A stretch of 64,000 nucleotides of DNA, taken from positions 34,322 through 98,321 of the forward strand of contig CAJUGD010000012.1 in assembly GCA_910586205.1 (NCBI GenBank), in the 5' to 3' direction. Every line of letters starts with the position of its first letter. The first letter of the stretch is position 1. Positions 35,826 to 43,582 of this stretch are shown here, piece by piece. Under the pieces are notes generated by a model. That model was given only the letters and a program-made list of their open reading frames with translations, was not told the origin of the DNA and did not search any database. The stretch comes from an uncultured Lachnospiraceae bacterium (GTDB taxonomy: Bacteria > Bacillota > Clostridia > Lachnospirales > Lachnospiraceae). The translations under genes and the position numbers were made by a program.

Positions 35826-36155
35826 ATGAAAAAAAGTACATTGGCTGTTGAACGCTGCAAAACTATTTCTGCCATACAAAAAATATTAGGCGGTAAATGG
35901 AAAATTGAAATCATTTATTACATCGCCTTTCGGGATATACACCGCTTCGGAGAGCTTCGCAGGCATATCGGCGATATTACGGAATCAAGCCTGACAAAGC
36001 AGCTTCGGGAATTGGAAGCAGACGGACTTATTATCCGCCATGATTACAAAGAAGTACCTCCCCATGTGGAATATAATCTTACTGACTTGGGAAAAAGTTT
36101 TATTCCCGTCTTTGAGCATATGAAACAGTGGGGAGACGAAAATCTTAGTGGGTAA
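35826..36155 (+). CDS. HxlR family transcriptional regulator
   Basis: A 109-residue winged-helix regulator. It shows the HxlR pattern: an N-terminal Cys (VERCKTISAIQKILGGKWKIEIIYYI), the helix FGELRRHIGDITESSLTKQLRELEADGLI, and the wing VPPHVEYNLTDLGKSFIPVFE. The family often senses electrophiles or oxidants through the N-terminal Cys. I chose the ATG at 35826, which has AGAGGAG upstream, over an in-frame start at 35793. It is divergent from the radical SAM pair, which it probably regulates. Confidence 0.9.
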   Translation: MKKSTLAVERCKTISAIQKILGGKWKIEIIYYIAFRDIHRFGELRRHIGDITESSLTKQLRELEADGLIIRHDYKEVPPHVEYNLTDLGKSFIPVFEHMKQWGDENLSG

Positions 36156-36256
36156 GAAAAAATATGCAATTCAAACATGGGCATTGAATTGGTTTTCTGC
36201 GAAAATTCAACATTGTATATTCCTCTCTCTGTTCTTAAAAAAAGATCAAAAAAAGA

Positions 36257-36285
36257 TTGACAAATGATATTGAAAGGTGTATTAT
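36257..36285 (+). promoter_or_regulatory. Strong promoter of the nitrogen island
   Basis: A consensus TTGACA (36257-36262) and TATTAT (36280-36285) are separated by 17 bases. Transcription would begin near 36292, 13 bases before the first terminator stem. Confidence 0.75.
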
Positions 36286-36304
36286 CCAACACGTAAAGGC
36301 AAGG

Positions 36305-36339
36305 GCGTCTTTGAGAGGAAGTTCTCAGAGACGCTTTTT
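36305..36339 (+). terminator. Leader terminator 1 of the nitrogen island
   Basis: GCGTCTTTGAGA (36305-36316) pairs with TCTCAGAGACGC (36323-36334) around a six-base loop GGAAGT, followed by TTTTTA. It is preceded by AAAGGCAAGGG, a sequence repeated before terminator 2. Confidence 0.75.
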
Positions 36340-36373
36340 ACTTTATAAATAAAAATACATACAATTTGATATA

Positions 36374-36435
36374 AAAGGCAAGGGAGTCTTTTGCGGCGCA
36401 GGGATAAGCGCCATGAAAGCCATCCTTGCCTTTTT
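36374..36435 (+). terminator. Leader terminator 2 of the nitrogen island
   Basis: AAAGGCAAGG (36374-36383) pairs with CCTTGCCTTT (36424-36433) followed by more T. Inside is a second stem GGCGC/GCGCC (36395-36399, 36408-36412) with the loop AGGGATAA. It ends 27 bases before the GSIII remnant. Confidence 0.75.
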
Positions 36436-36461
36436 GTTTTCAAATTGGAAGGAGTGAGATT

Positions 36462-36668
36462 ATGAAGAATGTATCAGATTTTTTTTGATGTAAAGTATTT
36501 GATGACAACACGTGGATTAAGGAAGATGTGGAAGCAGAATCATATATGATTCAGGATGCTGTTTTAGGAAAAATGGAAGAATTTAGATCCGCCTGTGATG
36601 AGACAGAAAGGATTACCGCAAAGAAATATTGACCATTTCCAACTTATGGCGATCTGCTGCTCGCGTAA
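36462..36668 (+). pseudogene. glnN: Remnant of glutamine synthetase type III (glnN)
   Basis: One frame runs from an ATG with a GGAAGGAG site through two in-frame TGA codons (36486 and 36630) to TAA. It reads MKNVSDFF-stop-CKVFDDNTW at the front, and AVLGKMEEFRSACDETERIT then AKKY-stop-PFPTYGDLLLA at the end. These are like the first and last blocks of GSIII: the VFND/VFDD start, and the C-terminal helix ending in KYWPFPTYGDLLF, where the conserved Trp codon TGG has become TGA. About 600 middle residues are missing. It is a deleted, dead copy that kept its promoter and leader and now stands in front of amt. GSIII identity is recognised by eye only. Confidence 0.7.
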
Positions 36669-36709
36669 AATAGGCGGATAAATTTAATTTCTGATTGGAG
36701 GAAGAAGAT

Positions 36710-38467
36710 ATGGATGAAGCGATGAAAGCGCTTGTGAAGGAAGCGGTATCCGGCGAAGTGTTCGGCGTCTGGTTTTTAATAGGCGCCGCACTGGTGTTCT
36801 GGATGCAGGCAGGTTTTGCAATGGTAGAGGCAGGTTTTACCAGGGCGAAAAATACAGGAAATATCATTATGAAGAACTTGATGGATTTCTGTATTGGAAC
36901 TGTAGTATTTATAATGATTGGTTTTGGTTTGCTGATGGGAGAAGACCTGTTTGGATTTATGGGAAGGCCGGGATTTGATCTGTTTACGGCATATGCGGAG
37001 TTTGATTTTTCCAGCTTTGTATTTAACCTTGTATTTTGTGCTACAACGGCAACCATTGTATCCGGTGCAATGGCAGAGCGGACAAAATTTCTTTCCTATT
37101 GTATTTATTCCGGTGTGATTTCAGCATTGATTTATCCCATTGAAGCACACTGGATATGGGGAGGGGGATGGCTGGCGCAGCTTGGATTCCATGATTTTGC
37201 CGGCTCCTGTGCGATTCATATGGTGGGCGGTATTTCCGCATTGATTGGTGCAAAAATTCTTGGTTCCCGTATCGGAAAGTTTACCAGAGATAAGAGCGGA
37301 AAAGTTGTGAAAGTAAATGCGTTTCCGGGACACAGCATTGCATTTGGAGCGCTGGGGGTATTTATCCTTTGGCTCGGCTGGTATGGATTTAATGGCGCGG
37401 CCGCATCTTCTATTGCACAGCTTGGTTCTATTTTTCTGACAACAACAGTCGCACCTGCTGCTGCAACGGTTGTCTGTATGGTCTTTACGTGGATAAAATA
37501 TGGAAAGCCGGATGTTTCCATGTGTCTGAACGCATCATTGGCAGGGCTTGTGGCAATCACGGCGCCGTGTGATGTGACGGATGCACTGGGTGCGGCTGTA
37601 ATCGGAGCGGTTGCAGGACTTTTAGTCGTGTTTGGCGTATGGCTTCTGGATCATGTGCTTTATATTGATGATCCGGTGGGGGCAGTTGCCGTGCATTGTA
37701 TGAACGGGATCTGGGGTACTCTGGCGGTTGGACTATTTGCTACAGATGCGGCTCCCGGGTACAGTATTGCAAATGCTTCGGGAGAAACTTTAACCGGTCT
37801 GTTTTATGGCGGCGGTTTTGAATTGTTAAAACTTCAGATGATCGGCTTTGCCGGTGTCGCAGCATGGACAGCAGTTACCATAACGGTTACATTCCTTGTG
37901 ATCAAAGCGGCTGTGGGACTTCGTGTAGACAGAGAAGAAGAACTGACTGGTCTTGATGTGACAGAACATGGTCTTCCTTCCGCATATGCAGGTTTTGCAA
38001 TGCTCCCGGAGTATATTGAAGAAGGAAATGATTTTATAGCGGTATCCGGTGATATTCCGGCTGCAGAAGCGATTCCGGTTAAGAAAGTTCCTGCGTTTGA
38101 AGAAGGAACTCCGAAGTTTACAAAGATTGAGATTGTCTGCAGAGAATCCAGATTTGAAGCATTAAAGAATGCGATGATGAACCTGGGAATTACCGGTATG
38201 ACAGTATCCCATGTCTTGGGTTGCGGGATTCAGAAAGGCAAACCGGAGTACTATCGCGGCGTGCAGGTAGAAGCGAATCTTCTTCCCAAAGTACAGGTGA
38301 ATATTGTAGTCAGCGCGGTTCCAGTCCGCAAAGTCATTGAAACAGCGAAGAAGGTACTTTACACAGGGCATATTGGAGATGGAAAAATTTTTGTCTATGA
38401 TGTAGAAAATGTGGTAAAAGTAAGAACCGGGGAAGAAGGATTTGACGCCCTTCAGGATGTGGAATAG
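36710..38467 (+). CDS. amt: Ammonium transporter fused to a PII regulatory domain
   Basis: A 585-residue fusion. Residues ~1-430 are an Amt/Rh ammonium channel: FWMQAGFAMVEAGFTRAKNTGNI, the pore block HWIWGGGWLAQLGFHDFAGS, and AVHCMNGIWGTLAVGLFA. After a linker, residues ~470-585 are a PII (GlnB/GlnK) domain (FTKIEIVCRESRFEALKNAM) with a T-loop KPEYYRGVQVE that keeps the Tyr, and a C-terminal GDGKIFVYDVENVVKVRTGE. In separate form PII blocks the Amt channel when nitrogen is plentiful; here the gate would be permanently tethered. The ATG at 36710 has GGAGGAAG upstream. Confidence 0.93.
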   Translation: MDEAMKALVKEAVSGEVFGVWFLIGAALVFWMQAGFAMVEAGFTRAKNTGNIIMKNLMDFCIGTVVFIMIGFGLLMGEDLFGFMGRPGFDLFTAYAEFDFSSFVFNLVFCATTATIVSGAMAERTKFLSYCIYSGVISALIYPIEAHWIWGGGWLAQLGFHDFAGSCAIHMVGGISALIGAKILGSRIGKFTRDKSGKVVKVNAFPGHSIAFGALGVFILWLGWYGFNGAAASSIAQLGSIFLTTTVAPAAATVVCMVFTWIKYGKPDVSMCLNASLAGLVAITAPCDVTDALGAAVIGAVAGLLVVFGVWLLDHVLYIDDPVGAVAVHCMNGIWGTLAVGLFATDAAPGYSIANASGETLTGLFYGGGFELLKLQMIGFAGVAAWTAVTITVTFLVIKAAVGLRVDREEELTGLDVTEHGLPSAYAGFAMLPEYIEEGNDFIAVSGDIPAAEAIPVKKVPAFEEGTPKFTKIEIVCRESRFEALKNAMMNLGITGMTVSHVLGCGIQKGKPEYYRGVQVEANLLPKVQVNIVVSAVPVRKVIETAKKVLYTGHIGDGKIFVYDVENVVKVRTGEEGFDALQDVE

Positions 38468-38531
38468 CACAGCCTGTATGAATAATACTTTTTGAGCTGC
38501 AGGCTGAAAGGGACTTCTTTAGTAGGTGCAA

Positions 38532-38571
38532 CGTTTGTCAGGCATTAATGACAAAACGCCGAACTTTTTCT
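38532..38571 (+). terminator. Weak hairpin between amt and pyrG
   Basis: CGTTTGTCA (38532-38540) pairs with TGACAAAACG (38549-38558) with a bulge; CCGAACTTTTTC follows. It could terminate part of the transcripts before pyrG. Confidence 0.35.
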
Positions 38572-38616
38572 GTAGAAAAAATGATAACAGCAGTGGAACT
38601 TGAGTAAGGAAGCAAA

Positions 38617-40242
38617 ATGATTATGACAAAATATATATTTGTGACCGGAGGTGTGGTATCGGGCCTTGGGAAAGGGATAACGGCAGCTTCTCTTGGGCGG
38701 CTTTTAAAAGCGAGAGGATTAAAGGTAGCGGCTCAGAAGTTAGATCCGTATATTAACGTAGACCCCGGCACCATGAGTCCTTATCAGCATGGTGAAGTAT
38801 ATGTGACAGAGGATGGGGCTGAAACAGATTTGGATTTGGGGCATTATGAAAGGTTTATAGATGAGGATTTGAATCAGTATTCCAATCTGACCACAGGAAA
38901 GGTCTACTGGAATGTATTGAATAAGGAGCGAAGAGGGGAATACCTTGGTTCTACGGTTCAGGTAATTCCGCATATTACCAATGAAATCAAGGAATTTGTG
39001 TATCATGTGGGGAAAAAGACAGAAGCGGATGTAGTGATAACGGAGATAGGCGGAACTATTGGCGATATTGAATCGCAGCCTTTTGTAGAGGCGGTACGTC
39101 AGATCTCTCTGGAAGCGGGCAGAGAGAACAGCCTGTTCATTCATGTGACACTGGTTCCGTATTTAAGCGGTTCCGAGGAGCATAAATCAAAACCGACGCA
39201 GCACTCAGTTAAAGAACTCTGCGGGATGGGCATTCATCCGAATATCATTGTTCTGCGTTCCGACAAGCCGTTAGAGGAATCTATCTTTCAGAAGATTTCG
39301 CTCTTCTGCAATGTAAAACCGGATTGCGTCATTGAAAATCGGACTTTGGAGAACATTTATGAGGCGCCTCTGATGTTGGAGAAGTGGAATTTTTCCTCCG
39401 TTGTGTGCAGGGAACTAAATATAAAAGCACCGGAACCGGATTTGACAGATTGGGAAAAGATGGTGGAACGTATCCGTTTGCGTTCAGAGGAAGTACATAT
39501 TGGATTAGTTGGAAAGTATGTAAAACTCCATGACGCATATCTGTCAGTGGCGGAGGCGATGAACCATGCAGGATATGAACAAAATACATTCATAAAAATT
39601 CACTGGATTGATTCGGAAGATATCACGAAAGAAAATGTGAAAGACTTATTAAAAGAGATGAACGGGATTATTGTTCCTGGCGGTTTTGGAAACCGCGGCA
39701 TAGAAGGAATGATTTTATCGGCAGAATATGCCCGCGAAAATCAGATACCTTACTTGGGTATCTGCCTTGGTATGCAGATTGCAGTCATTGAATTTGCAAG
39801 AAATGTATCTGGAATTGCAGATGCACATTCCGGGGAATTTGATGAACAGTGTAATCATAAAATAATCGATTTTATGCCGGGACAGAGCGAGGCAATTGAC
39901 AAAGGCGGAACTCTGCGTCTTGGAAGCTGTCCCTGCAGGATTAAGCAGGGAACAAAAATGGAAAAATGCTATGGCGCAGAGATAATATATGAGCGTCATC
40001 GCCATCGCTATGAATTTAATAATAAGTATCGTAAAGAACTGGTCGAAGCCGGACTTGTGATCAGCGGCACATCGCCGGATGACAGTCTGGTTGAAACGGT
40101 AGAACTGTGCGGGCATCCTTTTTTTGTAGGCGTGCAGTTTCATCCGGAATTTAAAAGCCGCCCCAATCAGCCGCATCCGTTGTTTAAAGGATTTATTGCG
40201 GCCGCTCTGGAGCAGGCAAGGAGCTGCCGCTGCGATTTATGA
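38617..40242 (+). CDS. pyrG: CTP synthase
   Basis: A 541-residue enzyme making CTP from UTP, ATP and glutamine. The N-terminal synthase domain begins with KYIFVTGGVVSGLGKGITAAS. The C-terminal glutaminase domain has the Cys nucleophile in GICLGMQIAVIEFA near residue 385 and the His-Glu pair in VQFHPEFKSRP near residue 510. An AAGGAAG site precedes the start. It follows amt in the nitrogen island; whether the chromosome carries another pyrG cannot be seen here. Confidence 0.96.
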   Translation: MIMTKYIFVTGGVVSGLGKGITAASLGRLLKARGLKVAAQKLDPYINVDPGTMSPYQHGEVYVTEDGAETDLDLGHYERFIDEDLNQYSNLTTGKVYWNVLNKERRGEYLGSTVQVIPHITNEIKEFVYHVGKKTEADVVITEIGGTIGDIESQPFVEAVRQISLEAGRENSLFIHVTLVPYLSGSEEHKSKPTQHSVKELCGMGIHPNIIVLRSDKPLEESIFQKISLFCNVKPDCVIENRTLENIYEAPLMLEKWNFSSVVCRELNIKAPEPDLTDWEKMVERIRLRSEEVHIGLVGKYVKLHDAYLSVAEAMNHAGYEQNTFIKIHWIDSEDITKENVKDLLKEMNGIIVPGGFGNRGIEGMILSAEYARENQIPYLGICLGMQIAVIEFARNVSGIADAHSGEFDEQCNHKIIDFMPGQSEAIDKGGTLRLGSCPCRIKQGTKMEKCYGAEIIYERHRHRYEFNNKYRKELVEAGLVISGTSPDDSLVETVELCGHPFFVGVQFHPEFKSRPNQPHPLFKGFIAAALEQARSCRCDL

Positions 40243-40275
40243 GAAAAATACTCTGTATATGGAGGGAATAAGGTT

Positions 40276-41694
40276 ATGGCGATTCATGAAGAGTGCGGCG
40301 TATTCGGAGTGATGGGTACAAAAAAGGAAAATGCTGCAGGCGTCGTTTATTATGGGCTATACGCCCTGCAGCACAGAGGACAGGAGAGCTGCGGAATTGT
40401 TGTGAATGACGACGGCGCGTTTTCTTCCTATAAAGACCTGGGGCTTGTCAGTGAAGTATTTTCGAAAGATACATTAACTCATTTACCCATGGGAAATATG
40501 GCAGTGGGACATGTAAGATACGGAACAACCGGAGGAAATACAAGGAATAACTGTCAGCCGATAGAAGTCAATCACCAGAAAGGAAAAATGGCGCTGGCCC
40601 ATAATGGAAATCTTACCAATGCATTGGAACTTCGCGATAAGCTGGAATTATCGGGAGCAATTTTCCATACAACCAGTGATACGGAAACCATCGCTTATGT
40701 GATTACGAGAGAAAGGCTTATGACGCCAAGTATTGAGGAAGCAGTCAGCAATACGATGAATTTACTGGAAGGCGCTTATTCGTTGGTGTTGATTTCTTCT
40801 ACAAAGATGATTGCGGCAAGAGATCCATATGGGTTCCGGCCGCTTTGCTATGGAAAGATGGCGGACGGGGCATATGTGGCTGCATCCGAAAGCTGTGCAT
40901 TGTCAGCGGTAGGAGCAGAATTTATCCGTGATGTGCTGCCGGGAGAGATTCTAGTGTTTACCAAAAACGGTGTGGAATCAAGGAGAGAACACTGTGGAAA
41001 ACAGAGGAAAAGAATCTGTATTTTTGAATACATTTATTTTGCAAGGCCGGATTCTGTTATAGATGGCATATCTGTACATGAATCGCGTATGAAAGCCGGA
41101 GAATTACTGGCAGAGAGTTATCCCAAATGCGCGGATATTGTGATTGGCGTTCCCGACAGCGGATTGGATGCTGCATTGGGGTATGCGGGAAAATCCGGAA
41201 TTCCTTATGGGATTGGGCTGATAAAAAATAAATATATTGGAAGGACATTCATTTCTCCGGGACAAAATGAACGTTTGGATAAGGTTCGAATTAAGCTGAG
41301 TCCTGTCAAGAATGTAATTGATGGAAAAAGAGTTGTACTGATTGATGATTCCATTGTCAGAGGGACGACCAGCAAACGTATTGTAAAGCTTTTGCGTGAT
41401 GCCGGAGCGAAAGAGATCCATATGAGAATTTCTGCGCCTCCATTTTTATATCCCTGTTATTATGGAACGGATATTGATTCAGAAGAAAACCTGATTGCAT
41501 GCCATCATAGCGTGGACGAGATTGCACGGATGATCGGAGCAGACTCTCTGGGATATTTACCAATCGAGAAGCTGAATAAACTAATAGGCAGTGAGGAGTA
41601 CTGCTCTGCCTGCTTTCAGGGAAACTATCCCACGAAAATCCCAGCAGACTTGCGTAAGGACCGTTTTGAAAGGAAATTATCTGAACGGGTTTGA
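40276..41694 (+). CDS. purF: Amidophosphoribosyltransferase
   Basis: A 472-residue enzyme for the first step of purine synthesis, from PRPP and glutamine. The catalytic Cys follows a six-residue leader (MAIHEE-C-GVFGVMG) that is normally cleaved. The glutaminase domain contains GHVRYGTTGG. The PRPP loop is VVLIDDSIVRGTTSKRI. Cys residues in RICIFEYIYF and EEYCSACFQ fit the 4Fe-4S, Bacillus-like type. It is placed 33 bases after pyrG with a GGAGGG site, outside any purine cluster. The grouping with amt joins two glutamine-consuming enzymes to ammonium uptake. Confidence 0.95.
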   Translation: MAIHEECGVFGVMGTKKENAAGVVYYGLYALQHRGQESCGIVVNDDGAFSSYKDLGLVSEVFSKDTLTHLPMGNMAVGHVRYGTTGGNTRNNCQPIEVNHQKGKMALAHNGNLTNALELRDKLELSGAIFHTTSDTETIAYVITRERLMTPSIEEAVSNTMNLLEGAYSLVLISSTKMIAARDPYGFRPLCYGKMADGAYVAASESCALSAVGAEFIRDVLPGEILVFTKNGVESRREHCGKQRKRICIFEYIYFARPDSVIDGISVHESRMKAGELLAESYPKCADIVIGVPDSGLDAALGYAGKSGIPYGIGLIKNKYIGRTFISPGQNERLDKVRIKLSPVKNVIDGKRVVLIDDSIVRGTTSKRIVKLLRDAGAKEIHMRISAPPFLYPCYYGTDIDSEENLIACHHSVDEIARMIGADSLGYLPIEKLNKLIGSEEYCSACFQGNYPTKIPADLRKDRFERKLSERV

Positions 41695-41817
41695 GATAAA
41701 AAGGTGTATGTACGATGAAAAGATTGTTTGCAGTATAACCGGACAGACATGAATTTATAAACAAGTAAATAAAAATAATCTCAATATTATCTTCCATTCT
41801 CAATTTTAATAAATATT

Positions 41818-41889
41818 AAAGAGAAACGAGTAGACCGCCTAAGCTGCAAAAGACATACGGTAAGAAACTCGTTTCTCTTTGTCTTTTTT
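41818..41889 (+). terminator. Terminator of the nitrogen island
   Basis: AAAGAGAAACGAGT (41818-41831) pairs with ACTCGTTTCTCTTT (41867-41880) around a ~35-base loop, followed by GTCTTTTTT. It ends the amt-pyrG-purF transcript. Confidence 0.7.
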
Positions 41890-42193
41890 ATGTAAATATC
41901 ATTAAATTCATACTTTCCATTATAATCCTCAACAAACTTTTGATATTTTAGAATTCCTTTCTCATCTGCCAGATGTATCAATATTTTTTATGTACATCTG
42001 AACTTTGACTTCCAAAATAAATTGCTACTGGCTTCTTATTTATTGGATAGCAGCAGCGTCTCAGCCTTTTCAAACTCCTTCTTGTTCTTCGGCATTGCTG
42101 TCGCTCCGGCTTAACGCTTCATAAGACCACGCTGAGATGCTGAGAGTATTGCCCCCTTAAATCCCTGTTTATTTTTACAAATCTAACATTATC
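41890..42193. other. Noncoding stretch, possible gene debris
   Basis: About 300 bases between the island terminator and the TIGR02452 gene. The minus strand holds short open pieces (for example MPKNKKEFEKAETLLLSNK near 42108-42050) that could be remains of a lost gene, but nothing I can identify. Confidence 0.4.
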
Positions 42194-43018
42194 TCAATCC
42201 TGGAATGCCTTTATACAACATCTGTCTTTAGAGCGGTCTAAAACAGCATGGAACACAGAATCAAAATACTGCCCCATTCTATCCTCCAGCAATTCTCTCC
42301 ACCAAGTTGCTACCTCTTTGGGATCATTTCGGAATACGCCGCATCCATAAGCTCCGAGTACCAGATGCTTTGCTTTGTGCTCTGCAAAGATCCCCAAAGC
42401 CAGCTTCATTCTTCGACGCATAACCCTTTTGGCTTCATCTTCTCCCTTTAAAAGCACTTGGCCCATATTGACCGCCGGCAAAGTCAGCACAGAAGCTTTT
42501 GCGGGTGTTTCGGTCAACCGGAATGTCTCATCACGGAAAAATACTACTTCCGGAGAATAAATGCCGTAGTCCAAATACATCATGGAACTATGTGCCCGAT
42601 TTTCTCTGTAATATTCTTCGTGTGCTGTTAATGTAGGATAGAGGGTGCTGGAAACTGTCAGGCTTTCTTCCTGAGCTTTGGCTCCGTTCAGGAAACCTCC
42701 TCCTGGATTTTTTGCGCTTGCAAAATTCAAGACGCCGATATCCGTTTTCCCTTCCAAAGTCAGAATGCGGATAGCTTCTACCGTGGAAATATTTTCAATC
42801 CTTATTTCCGGATGGTTGCATCCTACACATACACTAAATTTTTTTAGTATTTTTTCTCCGTCTGCAGGGGAAATCAATGTACTGCGCCTGATGGACCGCT
42901 CCATATCTTCTTTTATTATAATTTTTGTTTTTTGCCCCATATCTTTTTTTAGTAACGGCTCGTAGTATCCCCGTTTCATGATCTCTAAAGTTTCGTTTGC
43001 CATTGCTTTTCTATCCAT
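42194..43018 (-). CDS. TIGR02452 family protein (microbial PARG-like macrodomain)
   Basis: A 274-residue protein of the TIGR02452/DUF2263 family, related to bacterial-type poly(ADP-ribose) glycohydrolases. The signature is NFASAKNPGGGFLNGAKAQEESL near residues 100-120, containing the GGG(x)nQEE catalytic loop with two neighbouring Glu. LVLGAYGCGVFRNDPKEVA near residue 220 is the second ligand-binding loop. Likely activity: removal of ADP-ribose from proteins or nucleic acids. An AGAGGAAG site precedes the ATG. It is the last chromosomal gene before the ICE end. Confidence 0.85.
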   Translation of the reverse strand: MDRKAMANETLEIMKRGYYEPLLKKDMGQKTKIIIKEDMERSIRRSTLISPADGEKILKKFSVCVGCNHPEIRIENISTVEAIRILTLEGKTDIGVLNFASAKNPGGGFLNGAKAQEESLTVSSTLYPTLTAHEEYYRENRAHSSMMYLDYGIYSPEVVFFRDETFRLTETPAKASVLTLPAVNMGQVLLKGEDEAKRVMRRRMKLALGIFAEHKAKHLVLGAYGCGVFRNDPKEVATWWRELLEDRMGQYFDSVFHAVLDRSKDRCCIKAFQD

Positions 43019-43258
43019 GATCTTCCTCTCAGTTCATTTAAGGGATGTCTTGTGGATCATTTATCAAGATTATACGATACTTTTTTCCATAATGCAAGGA
43101 GTAGACATTTTGTGTGAAAACATGAAACTCTATTTTTATAAAAATTTTTTCTCATAAAAGCAAAAAAATAACGCACGCAACTCATATTGTGGTATACTAA
43201 TAGTATCTATACCCAATAGAAAGACAAGGAGGTTATGCCTAAATCCCTGAAAGAACAA
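43019..43258. other. Chromosomal flank next to the attachment site
   Basis: AT-rich sequence without a supported gene. A TATACT box (43193-43198) and an AAGGAGG site precede a 13-codon frame beginning MPKSLKEQK at 43236, which ends inside the tRNA terminator. It could be a leftover start of a gene or chance. Confidence 0.4.
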
Positions 43259-43289
43259 AAATGCCGCACCCCTTAAAGTTACGGCATTT
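43259..43289 (-). terminator. Terminator downstream of the tRNA-Arg 3' end
   Basis: On the minus strand AAATGCCG (43289-43282) pairs with CGGCATTT (43266-43259), followed by TTGTTCTTT. It fits the natural terminator of a tRNA gene that ended at 43293. Confidence 0.65.
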
Positions 43290-43292
43290 CAG

Positions 43293-43334
43293 CGTCCACG
43301 AGAGGATTTGAACCTCCGACCCCACGCTTAGGAG
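43293..43334 (-). other. Attachment site: 3' part of tRNA-Arg(CCU)
   Basis: On the minus strand the sequence reads as the second half of a tRNA. It has the anticodon loop CTCCTAA (CCU), 3' anticodon stem GCGTG, variable GGGTC, T arm GGAGG-TTCAAAT-CCTCT, 3' acceptor CGTGGAC and discriminator G. The 5' half is absent: the preceding bases do not pair with the anticodon or acceptor stems. Such a 3' copy is what a tyrosine-integrase element leaves at its distal end. The intact tRNA should be at the other end, beyond the window. Confidence 0.75.
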
Positions 43335-43420
43335 TTAAAAGGGCTGTTTCCGTACAGATTCAGCGTAATCCTTGTGATATCTCCAAGTCCAATAAAATCA
43401 ATACTTTTGAACCTTTTATT

Positions 43421-43450
43421 TCCACCTGAGAGCACCTACGTCCACCTCGA
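43421..43450 (-). repeat. Three tandem 10-bp repeats near the ICE end
   Basis: Plus strand: TCCACCTGAG, AGCACCTACG, TCCACCTCGA, exactly one helical turn apart. On the minus strand the shared core is AGGTG. They lie about 90-115 bases inside the ICE from the tRNA copy, where integrase arm-binding sites are often found. Confidence 0.55.
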
Positions 43451-43472
43451 AGCGGTATGATTTTCGTAATCG

Positions 43473-43491
43473 TATTAGCAAAATATTAGCA
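43473..43491 (+). repeat. Direct repeat TATTAGCA x2
   Basis: TATTAGCA occurs at 43473-43480 and 43484-43491, 11 bases apart, next to the 10-bp repeats. It may be part of the same recombination or promoter site. The rest of 43335-43582 shows no gene. Confidence 0.4.
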
Positions 43492-43582
43492 GTTTTTCAA
43501 TAAATGTACAAGTGAAACTTTTACGTTCACTTTGCATTTTCGAACCTACCTGCTTATTTTGCCTTTTTGAAGGAGAAAAATT

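Noticed and set aside
35600..35914. N-terminal extension of radical SAM paralogue B
   Set aside because: The extra residues look random, contain the promoter and palindrome, and paralogue A lacks them; the ATG at 35599 has a good ribosome site.
41787..41981. A 64-codon minus-strand frame after purF
   Set aside because: It overlaps the terminator stem, lacks a ribosome site, and has no recognisable domain.
43236..43277. A 13-codon frame with a good ribosome site near the att region
   Set aside because: Too short, ends inside a terminator stem, and nothing similar is known. Kept only as a remark.
43293..43400. Complete tRNA gene at the ICE end
   Set aside because: Only the 3' half from the anticodon loop onward is present. 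The preceding sequence cannot form the anticodon, D or acceptor stems.
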